From Candidatus Peregrinibacteria bacterium (GTDB taxonomy: Bacteria; Patescibacteriota; Gracilibacteria; UBA1369): a DNA stretch of 16,756 bases. The stretch is taken from contig WJJQ01000142.1 of NCBI GenBank assembly GCA_014729615.1, forward strand, positions 1 to 16,756. The letters run 5' to 3'. The translations under genes and the position numbers were made by a program. The notes under the pieces are model-generated. The model saw only the letters and a list, made by a program, of their open reading frames with translations. It made no database searches and was not told where the DNA came from. Positions 6,672-13,933 of this stretch are shown here, piece by piece. Each line of letters begins with the position of its first letter. The stretch's first letter is position 1.

Positions 6672-7438
6672 TCACACAGTTGTTAATTGTTATCGCCTGT
6701 TTGCTGGTTCTGGGATTTATTTTTGTTCGGCGGTATTTGATGGTTGAAAAAGGAATTACACTTAAATCAGTTTTTTTCAGGCAAAAAAATATTTTCCGAC
6801 ATAGAGAAGAAGAGGACAAACTTGAAATTACCGTTGAAGAAATGATCCCCAATTCAAAAGAAGTCGATGATAAAATGATCGCGAAGGCCGACAGTCTAAT
6901 CAAAAAAGCTGAAATTGTACTGAAAAAAGGCAAACCCCGCGACAGTGAAAAAATGCTGATTCAGGCAATAGCTGCTGATCCAAGTTCAGTGGAAGCGTAC
7001 AGAAAATTGGGTATGCTTTATTTACAACAAAGTCAATACGGTAAAGCCGAAAGTATTTATAAGAAACTTGTGTTAACCATTACAGACGAACCGGTGTTAT
7101 TTAGCAATCTGGCATTGTCTTTATATCATCAAAAAAAACTGGAAGAAGCCAAAGGCCACTATAAAAGAGCAATTGAAATTGACGATTCAAGAGCGGCCCG
7201 TTTTTTCAGTCTCGCCAATATTTTATATGAATTACAGGAATTTGATGAAGCTTTAAATCACTTTAAAGCAGCCGTCGCAAAAGATTCAGGTAATATTGAT
7301 TATAATATTACTCTGGCGCATTTTTATGTTGAGAGGGCCATGATTGAAGACGCTAAATTATTAGTGGAAGAAATCCTTAAAATTGATCCTGAAAATGCCG
7401 AAGCACAGGCAATAATGCAAAGCCTGGGATCAAATTAG
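6668..7438 (+). CDS. Membrane-anchored tetratricopeptide repeat (TPR) protein
   Basis: The 256-residue protein begins with one hydrophobic helix (about 3-20) followed by Arg-Arg, so it is probably anchored with its C-terminal part in the cytoplasm. An acidic and basic linker covers about 40-75. Four to five TPR units follow from about 75 to 252, with the usual Ala/Gly/Leu/Tyr pattern: EAYRKLGMLYLQQSQYGKAE (109-128), PVLFSNLALSLYHQKKLEEA (142-161), RFFSLANILYELQEFDEAL (178-196), and a final unit around 212-244 with KIDPENAEA. TPRs are protein-docking scaffolds; the partner is unknown. The ATG overlaps the holB stop by four bases, and the stop is one base from the convergent VanW gene stop, leaving no space for a separate terminator. 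The operon position next to a Mur ligase suggests a role in the envelope, but this is inference. Confidence 0.88.
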   Translation: MITQLLIVIACLLVLGFIFVRRYLMVEKGITLKSVFFRQKNIFRHREEEDKLEITVEEMIPNSKEVDDKMIAKADSLIKKAEIVLKKGKPRDSEKMLIQAIAADPSSVEAYRKLGMLYLQQSQYGKAESIYKKLVLTITDEPVLFSNLALSLYHQKKLEEAKGHYKRAIEIDDSRAARFFSLANILYELQEFDEALNHFKAAVAKDSGNIDYNITLAHFYVERAMIEDAKLLVEEILKIDPENAEAQAIMQSLGSN

Positions 7439-7439
7439 T

Positions 7440-9272
7440 TTATTCATCGGAAGCGGGTTTGGGCACCGGTATTGGACGATATTGGCTCCAAATGTCTTCC
7501 TCGATGACGGTTTCTTTTCCTTTTGTGACTATACGGCTCCATCTGTAGGAAAGGCCTCCTCCATATGGTCCGTCCAACACCGTTTTTCTGCCGTCATTCG
7601 TTCCGTAAATTTTGAAATATGCTTCGGGACCGTCTGTGTATGCCTGGATTAATATGTGCCCTTGCGTGTCATTCAAAAATTTAACATCTTTCACCCCGGG
7701 GTAAATTGTCGCATCGAGCCCGTGGCCCATTGACTGTCCGTAATAATTAACCTTCCATGAATGCGGCGCTCTTTCTGTTATTGGTAATCCCGCCAATAAC
7801 GCGGCACGGTATAACGTTGTTGAAACCTGACATATTCCACCGCCATATTCAGTGACCGCTTCGTTTCCTTTAATTACTTTTTCAGGTAAAAAGCCGCTTC
7901 GTCCATCTACCGGCCCCAAAATTTCATTAAATGAAAATTCTTCACCGGAAGCTACCAGCAAGCCGTTATATTTATTTGTTCCAAATTCTATATTGTACAT
8001 TCGGTTTGGAGGAGAACCGTAATAAGCCGAATGTCCCGTTGCTATTATTTCTTTTATGCCCATGTCTTTCAGTTCTTGGTCAATTTCCAGCGGTGCTTTT
8101 TCAATATAAACAGGGATTTTAACAGTGCTAATATTTTGGTTGGATGCCAGTTCAATTGATTGTACAAGTTTGTCCAGTGGGACCGAAACTCCATCTTCCG
8201 CTTTTCCTTCTATAATAATTTTGCCTTCATCGTTCTTGTAAATTTTGGCCGGTGAAACCGGTTTTTCCAGCTTTGAAATGATATTTTCCGTTAAATTGGA
8301 TGCCAGTTCTTCTTCACTTAGTGTTATTTCAATTTCTCGCGTTTCCGGCTCTCGCGCGTTGGCTATGGGGAAAAAAGTGTTTTCGACCGTTTGAAAATAT
8401 ATTGGGCTCCCCACTTTAAACCTAACCGCGTTCAAGTGATTCTTTAAAGTAATTGAGTGAGTCAAATCATCTGTTACCAATGCTATTTTTTTGTTTATTT
8501 TTTGTTCGATGTTTTCCTTGGATTGTTCTAATTGCTTAGCTGTAACCGTGGGAATATCATCGATTAACTTTATGGTTATGGTTTTGGATTCAAAGTTAGT
8601 GATTCTTTTTTCCAGGTCACTAAATAAAGCTTCCCGGTCAATCTTAAACCCTTTTTTCTCATTTGATATTATTAGCTCGTCTCCCTCAAAATAAAGCCTG
8701 GCATTTTCAGCCTTTGATTCAAAAAGGTTATAATTTTGTCGCAGTAACGCAATGAGTTTGTTGGAATCAAATGAATACGCGGGGGAATACTGTCTGCTTG
8801 TGAATGTCGAAAAAACACTTGTGAGAATTGTGTCTTTTTCAAAATTGTATTTGGGTAACCTATATGCACTGACCTGCGAGTTGATGGCTAAATTAATGTC
8901 TTCAGGTTTAATTTCAACTGTTTTGCCATCGAGATTAAAAAATAAAGGCTGATTTATGAATTGATTTTTTTCTTTTTCAATTTTTTCAATTGCTTCATCT
9001 TGCGGTAAAAATCCCACGTCTACCTTGCCGATGGCTGTTACGGGCAAAACTCTGTTGTCGGACATTAAATCAACCACCGTTAAAATTGTTGCGCCGGCCA
9101 CTATCGCAATGGAAAAATAACCGATTTTAAAAATTATTGGTTTTAATTTTTTCGACGCATCGGTGAAATAAGAGCTGACTTTTGAAAAAAATTTTTTCGG
9201 TTCAGAAGTGTTTTCAGCTTCCTTGGTTTCTTCAAGCGGCTGAGTTTCTTTTTTAGCTTTTTTATTACCCAT
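7440..9272 (-). CDS. VanW-family surface protein with peptidoglycan-binding-like repeats
   Basis: The 610-residue protein has a polar Lys/Glu-rich N-terminus (1-45), one membrane helix (about 47-67) and a long predicted extracellular part. Residues about 75-395 look like repeated alpha/beta modules of the type placed before VanW domains (peptidoglycan-binding 'PG_binding_4' class): one ends in IKPEDINLAI and another in EGKAEDGVSVPLDKLV. The VanW domain spans about 410-558, with FSFNEILGPVDGRSGF (446-461), the signature GGGICQVSTTLY (477-488), GLPITERAPHSW (495-506) and GHGLDATI (516-523). VanW occurs in some vancomycin-resistance clusters, but its reaction is not established. This copy is a cell-envelope protein, with no resistance genes beside it. 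It is the last gene of the six-gene minus-strand block; its ATG overlaps the preceding stop by one base. Confidence 0.92.
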   Translation of the reverse strand: MGNKKAKKETQPLEETKEAENTSEPKKFFSKVSSYFTDASKKLKPIIFKIGYFSIAIVAGATILTVVDLMSDNRVLPVTAIGKVDVGFLPQDEAIEKIEKEKNQFINQPLFFNLDGKTVEIKPEDINLAINSQVSAYRLPKYNFEKDTILTSVFSTFTSRQYSPAYSFDSNKLIALLRQNYNLFESKAENARLYFEGDELIISNEKKGFKIDREALFSDLEKRITNFESKTITIKLIDDIPTVTAKQLEQSKENIEQKINKKIALVTDDLTHSITLKNHLNAVRFKVGSPIYFQTVENTFFPIANAREPETREIEITLSEEELASNLTENIISKLEKPVSPAKIYKNDEGKIIIEGKAEDGVSVPLDKLVQSIELASNQNISTVKIPVYIEKAPLEIDQELKDMGIKEIIATGHSAYYGSPPNRMYNIEFGTNKYNGLLVASGEEFSFNEILGPVDGRSGFLPEKVIKGNEAVTEYGGGICQVSTTLYRAALLAGLPITERAPHSWKVNYYGQSMGHGLDATIYPGVKDVKFLNDTQGHILIQAYTDGPEAYFKIYGTNDGRKTVLDGPYGGGLSYRWSRIVTKGKETVIEEDIWSQYRPIPVPKPASDE

Positions 9273-9607
9273 TATTCTAATTCATTTGGGATTCTTTTGT
9301 ATGCCTTTTCTGAATCGGTTCCGGACGAACTGTCTTTATCTATTTTATTTCGTATTAGTTGGCCAAGTTTACTCTTTGGTTTAAAGTTAGGCAAGTATTT
9401 TTCATTATTTTTCTCTTTTGTCGACTGATTTTTTTTGGGTTTGATTGATGCTCCTATAACTGAACCAATGGCCACACCCATAATCGCGCCCATGACTATT
9501 TTTTCCATGCGATTGCCCTTTTTTGCAGGATGTGTGCTTTTTTCTTTTTCGTCGCTATCAACCGCCCGGATTTCCGACTTTTTCTGTTTGCGTTTAAATG
9601 GCCACAT
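9272..9607 (-). CDS. Small glycine-zipper (YtxH-like) membrane-associated protein
   Basis: I recognise the architecture but not a characterised family. The 111-residue protein starts MWPFKRKQKKSE, a very basic N-terminus, has one short hydrophobic glycine-zipper segment at about 36-54 (EKIVMGAIMGVAIGSVIGAS), and ends in a Lys/Ser/Asp-rich tail (about 56-111) that is probably disordered. Gly/Ala at four-residue spacing is typical of YtxH-like proteins and of helices that oligomerise in membranes. It sits between trxB and the VanW gene with one-base TAATG overlaps on both sides, so all three should be translated in a coupled way. That arrangement, and a composition like its neighbours, support a real gene. 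Function unknown. Confidence 0.75.
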   Translation of the reverse strand: MWPFKRKQKKSEIRAVDSDEKEKSTHPAKKGNRMEKIVMGAIMGVAIGSVIGASIKPKKNQSTKEKNNEKYLPNFKPKSKLGQLIRNKIDKDSSSGTDSEKAYKRIPNELE

Positions 9608-10515
9608 TATTCGTATTGTATGTAATAGGATAAGTTTCTAATAAATTTTATTGCACTTAAAGCCGCATTGCAACCACTTCCAACACTTATGGCAACCTGA
9701 GGGGCGGTACCGGTGCAGTCGCCGGCCGCGAAAATGCCATTTACACTTGTTCTGTTTTCAGTGTCCACCCTAATGTAATTTTTGTCCATTTCCAGGCCCA
9801 ACTTGGTCGCGAAAGATACCGCGCCGGCCGTTCCGACCGCCATAAAAACGCCGTTTGTTTCGTATTTTTTTTGAGGAAGTTCAATGGTGATTTTGTCATT
9901 ATTTTTTTGGAAGGATGTGATTCTTTCAGTTTCGATAAGTTCGATTTGATGTTTTTTTAGTTCCTCTTTCATTTTGATATTTATATCAACGGTTTTGCCA
10001 TGCGTGTAAATGGTAATATCTTTAGTGTAGTTGGTTAATTGCAACGCTTCCTCGGCCGCGTAATTTCCGCTACCAATGACGGCAACCTCTTTGTTCTTGA
10101 AGAAAAAGCCATCACAATTAACGCAATATGAAACACCGTTGCCCGTTAATTCTTTTTCGTTTTTTATTCCGCTTAGCGCAAAGCTTTGGCCTGTGGTAAT
10201 TATGACCGTTTTGCTCTTGTATTCTTGTAATCGATCGTCTTTAACTATGAAAAAATCTTCTTGTTTTATAATGTCGGTAATTTCGGTTTCAGTCATTTCA
10301 ACGCCGAATTTTTTGGCCTGAATTAAACCCAGTTCGGTTAAATCGGGTCCGCTTATGTCTTTGGGGAATCCGAAATAATTGGCTATTATGTGGGATTTAT
10401 ATAAATTGCTTTTTTGCGGATTGCCGAAAACGAGAGTTTTTAATTGTGCTCTTGAAGTATAAACGGCTGCGCTTAAACCGGCCGGACCGGGACCAATGAT
10501 TATGACATCATACAT
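9607..10515 (-). CDS. trxB: Thioredoxin reductase-like flavoprotein without the NADPH motif
   Basis: The protein is 302 residues, close to the usual low-molecular-weight thioredoxin reductase length. It has the FAD loop GPGPAG (8-13), a second dinucleotide loop GSGNYA (148-153), the redox pair CVNC (131-134, usual form CATC) and the C-terminal FAD motif GIFAAGDC (260-267), in the normal order. The enzyme passes electrons from a nicotinamide via FAD to the cysteine pair and then to thioredoxin. Where NADPH-using enzymes have HRRDxFRA after the second loop, this protein has YTHGKTVDIN (about 170-179), with none of the arginines that bind the 2'-phosphate. NADH or another donor is therefore more likely (inference). 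No thioredoxin gene lies in the window. It starts directly beside the rny stop with no gap, and its own stop overlaps the next ATG. Confidence 0.9.
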   Translation of the reverse strand: MYDVIIIGPGPAGLSAAVYTSRAQLKTLVFGNPQKSNLYKSHIIANYFGFPKDISGPDLTELGLIQAKKFGVEMTETEITDIIKQEDFFIVKDDRLQEYKSKTVIITTGQSFALSGIKNEKELTGNGVSYCVNCDGFFFKNKEVAVIGSGNYAAEEALQLTNYTKDITIYTHGKTVDINIKMKEELKKHQIELIETERITSFQKNNDKITIELPQKKYETNGVFMAVGTAGAVSFATKLGLEMDKNYIRVDTENRTSVNGIFAAGDCTGTAPQVAISVGSGCNAALSAIKFIRNLSYYIQYE

Positions 10516-12081
10516 TTAGACTCTTTTTTTAGGTGCTACTGTTCCTTTGTTAGCTATAGAAGTCGTATTTGTTCGTCTTATTACATTAATTTTAATTTTT
10601 CCGGGATATGTTTTTTGGTCATGAATTTCATTCGCGATTCTTTCGGCCAGTTCCGCCAGATTTTCGTCATCAAGTGTTGAAGGATCGGTTAATACTCTTA
10701 GCTCTCTTCCCGCGGCCATTGCCAGTGTTTTTTTGACTCCCTCATATGAATTGGCCACATCATCCATCATTCTTATATGTTCAAGGAATTTTTCAAGGCT
10801 TTCCTGTCTGGCTCCGGGTCTGCTGGCTGAAAGCGCGTCGGCCGCTTTTACAAGCATCGCTTCAGGTGATTCATGCGGAACGGCGTCATGATGATTCCAG
10901 GCCGCGTGTATTTCTTCATGTGTGAAATCTTCTTTTTCCATAATTTTTTTGGTGAGAACGTCGTGCGGTTCACCAACTTCGTGGTCTATTGCTTTTCCAA
11001 GGTCGTGAAAAAATCCGGCAATACGACATTTTTCAAGGTCGAGCCCCAGTTCCGCTCCCAGCATTAATGTGAAATATCCCACTTCAAATGAATGTTCCAT
11101 AACGTTTTGCCCGTAACTGGTTCTGTAATAAAGTCGCCCCATGATTTTGACAAAATCTTCAGAGTATTTTCGTTTGTTTAACTCAAGTTTATTAATTGTT
11201 TCTTTTCCTATTTGGTATAAATGTTTGTCGATATTGTTGGATTTTTGTTCATAAATATTTTTAACTCTTTCTTCGGTAACGTTTCTTTCATTCAATAGAT
11301 CTTTGATTGTATCGAAACAGATTTTCTTTTTCACAATGTCGAGACATGAGACGTTAATTGTGTTCGGCGCGTCGTTAAATATGATTTCACATCCTGATAT
11401 TTCTTCGAGTGTTTGTAGAATTTTGGCGTTTTCGCCAATGATTTTAGCTTTTTGTTCATCTCTTTTTACTGTTATTTTCCAACTTCTTCGCTCAACCGAC
11501 GATGCTTTCGCGTATTTTTGAATTACATAAACCAAAAGGTCTTTGGCATGCCTTTTTTTGTCTTCTTCCAATACTTCTACTGTTCTGGCCATGCGATCTT
11601 CTTTCATGTGGGCAAGGTCTTTGTCCAGTTCGGCAAAAATATGATCTTTTGCTTCGGACAAATTCATGCCGGCTCTTTTAGCCAGATTTTCTTTGTACTT
11701 TTCTTTCAGTTCAAGTGTCAGTTTTTTTTGTTCATCCACTTCTTTTTGCGCGAGTTTCAAGTATCCCCGCATTTCATTGACTTCGGCTTCTCTTCTTCTC
11801 ATTTGTTCATCTTTGGAGGCTATTAATTTTTCCAATCTTTTATATTGTTCTTTTAAACCGGTCTCCCTTTTTATGCTTTTTTCCTTTAATTCGGATTTTC
11901 TTTTTTGAATATCCGCTTTCAGTTCATGGATCTCGGTTTTTGCCTCTTCGATTTTTTTGTCCGCTTTTTCTTGATATTCAGATAGTTTAATTTCTTTATT
12001 CTGCTTTAAAATGAAAAAGCCGATTGGTATTCCCGCGGCTGCCCCCAGTATTATTAATGTGACTGTTAATGCTTCTGACAT
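10516..12081 (-). CDS. rny: Ribonuclease Y, with degenerate KH-domain loop
   Basis: RNase Y is a membrane-bound endoribonuclease that starts mRNA decay. The 521-residue protein shows the full architecture: an N-terminal membrane helix (about 5-24), a long charged coiled coil (about 28-165), a KH-like RNA-binding domain (about 200-265) and an HD phosphohydrolase domain (about 325-440). Catalytic metal ligands are visible: H330 in NVMEHSFEVGYF, the H359-D360 pair in GFFHDLGKAIDHE, and D415 in KAADALSASRPGAR. KTLAMAAGRELRV and the YPGKIKINVIR ending are also typical. Two oddities: the KH loop normally reading IIGREGRN is IIGENAKI (214-221), losing the second glycine and the basic residues, and the C-terminus has about 19 extra residues (TNTTSIANKG...KKRV). 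It lies nine bases after the cysteine desulfurase gene. Confidence 0.95.
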   Translation of the reverse strand: MSEALTVTLIILGAAAGIPIGFFILKQNKEIKLSEYQEKADKKIEEAKTEIHELKADIQKRKSELKEKSIKRETGLKEQYKRLEKLIASKDEQMRRREAEVNEMRGYLKLAQKEVDEQKKLTLELKEKYKENLAKRAGMNLSEAKDHIFAELDKDLAHMKEDRMARTVEVLEEDKKRHAKDLLVYVIQKYAKASSVERRSWKITVKRDEQKAKIIGENAKILQTLEEISGCEIIFNDAPNTINVSCLDIVKKKICFDTIKDLLNERNVTEERVKNIYEQKSNNIDKHLYQIGKETINKLELNKRKYSEDFVKIMGRLYYRTSYGQNVMEHSFEVGYFTLMLGAELGLDLEKCRIAGFFHDLGKAIDHEVGEPHDVLTKKIMEKEDFTHEEIHAAWNHHDAVPHESPEAMLVKAADALSASRPGARQESLEKFLEHIRMMDDVANSYEGVKKTLAMAAGRELRVLTDPSTLDDENLAELAERIANEIHDQKTYPGKIKINVIRRTNTTSIANKGTVAPKKRV

Positions 12082-12090
12082 GTTTTATGG

Positions 12091-13227
12091 TTACGGTCTT
12101 AGATTATACATCTTTTTTAAGATTTTATTAAGCGTTTTAAAAACGGTATCAATTTCTTCTTTTGTTGTTTGATCGCCCAATGAAAAACGGATTGTACTTT
12201 TAGCATCTTTTTGACTTAATCCAATCGCCAAAAGGACATGAGAAGGTTCAATGGAACCGCTACCGCAAGCTGAACCGGCCGATGCCGCAATACCTTCCAT
12301 ATCCAGTCTTATCAGCAAAGATTCAGCGTCAATCCCCGGAAAAGTAACATTTAAATTGTTGGGTAATCGGTTTTTTTGATCGCCGTTAATTCCAGCTTGT
12401 GGAAAGGCTTTTATAATATTTTTTTGCAGTCGGCCGCGTAATGATTCGATTTGATTTGTTTTTTTGTAGTCTATCAAGCTTACCGCTTCCGCAAACCCCA
12501 GTATTCCCGCAAGGTTTTCCGTGCCGGATCGCAGCCGCCTTTCTTGGCCGCCCCCGGTTATGAAAGGTGTAATAGCGGACTTTTCTTTAAGAATTAGCGC
12601 TCCCACACCTTTGGGGCCACTTATTTTCCCGGAGTTAATTGTAATCGCATCAACGTTTAAATCCAGGAAATCTAATTTATTATAGCCGAGAGTTTGGCAA
12701 GAGTCGGTATGAAATGCCGCATTTGTGTGTTTTTTTGCGGATTCAGCCAGTTTTTTTATGTCTTGAACAGTACCGATTTCATTGTTTCCATGAATAATCG
12801 ATATTAAAACTGTGTCTTTTTTTATTGCTTTTAATAAATCTTTTTCCGAAACGGCACCTTTGGAATCTACGGGTAAGAAGGTTATGCTGAACCCCGCCTT
12901 TTGCAATTTTTTTATGGGCTCAAGAACCGATTCATGTTCAACCGGAGTTGTGATTATATGATTTCCTTTATCTATATTTGCCTCCGCAAAACCTAAAATC
13001 GCCATGTTGTTGGCCTCTGTTCCACCTCCTGTAAAAACAACTTCCGTGGGTTTGCAGTTAACGTGTTGAGCTATTCGACTTCGAGCCGCTTCAATTAAAG
13101 CCTTGGCAGCCCTGCCCTGTGAATGCGCACTGGAAGGGTTGCCAAATTGCTTTTCTAAAACCTTTTTCATTACCCTGATCACCTCTTTTCTTAAAGGGGT
13201 GGCAGCGGCATAATCCAAATAAATCAT
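12091..13227 (-). CDS. iscS: Cysteine desulfurase (NifS/IscS type)
   Basis: This PLP enzyme takes sulfur from L-cysteine, forming an enzyme persulfide used for Fe-S clusters and tRNA thiolation. The 378-residue length is normal. Visible landmarks are YLDYAAATP (3-11), GNPSSAHSQGR (29-39), FTGGGTEANNMAI (65-77), PVEHESV with the PLP-stacking H98, HTDSCQ with D175, the Schiff-base lysine K201 in SGKISGPKGVGAL, RLRSGTEN (231-238) and the catalytic loop SAGSACGSGSIEPSH with C321. This long-loop cysteine form is the NifS/IscS rather than SufS subclass. The usual His before the lysine (HK) is Gly here. No scaffold gene (iscU/sufU) or thiouridylase gene is in the window, so the sulfur acceptor is unknown. 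The gene follows the lipoprotein gene by one base and is followed by rny, so expression is probably shared. Confidence 0.95.
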   Translation of the reverse strand: MIYLDYAAATPLRKEVIRVMKKVLEKQFGNPSSAHSQGRAAKALIEAARSRIAQHVNCKPTEVVFTGGGTEANNMAILGFAEANIDKGNHIITTPVEHESVLEPIKKLQKAGFSITFLPVDSKGAVSEKDLLKAIKKDTVLISIIHGNNEIGTVQDIKKLAESAKKHTNAAFHTDSCQTLGYNKLDFLDLNVDAITINSGKISGPKGVGALILKEKSAITPFITGGGQERRLRSGTENLAGILGFAEAVSLIDYKKTNQIESLRGRLQKNIIKAFPQAGINGDQKNRLPNNLNVTFPGIDAESLLIRLDMEGIAASAGSACGSGSIEPSHVLLAIGLSQKDAKSTIRFSLGDQTTKEEIDTVFKTLNKILKKMYNLRP

Positions 13228-13228
13228 A

Positions 13229-13861
13229 TTACTGTTCCGCGTTATTGTTGCGCAGGTCAGTAACTGTTACGTCATTGGGTATTTCAAAAGCTGAATCCGG
13301 AATATTTACGTTGGTTTCAACAGAAACCGCTTCAAGGTTTGTTTCTTCGTCTCCAAGCGTGAGCGATGTCGCCAAAGCGATTGATTCCCAAATACAGACT
13401 TCACCCATTTGATCTATAACAAAAACGTCACAAGTTTTGCCTGCTATTTCTTTAGTGTCGGTAGATTCACCAATATTTTGTCCATTTGTGGCCATTTGTA
13501 CTAGTATTTTTTTTCTTTCCTCGTCAGATCCGGCTTTTTTTAGCTCATTATAAAGAGTATTTTCTGTGATTGTAGCTGTTTTATTTACCAAATCAACCTG
13601 ATAAACACCTTCCGGGGTTTGTATGACACTTGCTTTTACCTCTGTTTCAATGTCGTCATACGTGGTAACGGCGTCTGTGTTATGTACGTTTTTATTTCCC
13701 TTTATTAACAGCTCTGTTTGACCTTCCACAATGCCGGAATGTTGATAAACAATTTTAGCTGAGTCGAAAGGATAAGGATAAACAATTTCATCACTTTGTT
13801 GGCAGGCTCCCAATATTATAATTGATCCTATTATTGTTGTGATTAATGCAATTTTTTTCAT
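13229..13861 (-). CDS. Hypothetical lipoprotein
   Basis: The 210-residue product starts with a lipoprotein signal (residues 1-19, lipobox LGAC, C20), so it is predicted to be lipid-anchored at the outer face of the membrane. The mature part is acidic and beta-rich. The C-terminal section has AGKTCDVFVI, then VCIWESIALATSLTL, and ends PDSAFEIPNDVTVTDL. This layout (short strand pairs, a tryptophan strand, a closing 'F-x-I-P' motif) resembles LolA-fold/DUF4412-like lipoproteins, but that is a weak similarity judged by eye. Two cysteines close in the sequence (GKTC and EVC) could form a disulfide. It is the first gene of the tight minus-strand block and stops one base before the cysteine desulfurase ATG. 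The 72-base gap upstream contains a TTGAAC but no convincing -10. Confidence 0.8.
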   Translation of the reverse strand: MKKIALITTIIGSIIILGACQQSDEIVYPYPFDSAKIVYQHSGIVEGQTELLIKGNKNVHNTDAVTTYDDIETEVKASVIQTPEGVYQVDLVNKTATITENTLYNELKKAGSDEERKKILVQMATNGQNIGESTDTKEIAGKTCDVFVIDQMGEVCIWESIALATSLTLGDEETNLEAVSVETNVNIPDSAFEIPNDVTVTDLRNNNAEQ

Positions 13862-13933
13862 CTTGTTTTTTTATTAATTTTTTACTTTGCGTATGAAAAA
13901 AGCTTATCATTGTTTCCGTTTCTGTTCAATGAA

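Noticed and set aside
7440..9272. Vancomycin-resistance cluster suggested by the VanW domain
   Set aside because: No vanHAX, vanRS or vanY-like genes are present; VanW-domain proteins are common in bacteria unrelated to resistance.
11452..11908. Phe/Ser-rich plus-strand frames of 80-124 codons opposite rny
   Set aside because: They are the complement of the Lys/Glu-rich RNase Y coiled coil, which forces a Phe/Ser-rich antisense translation.
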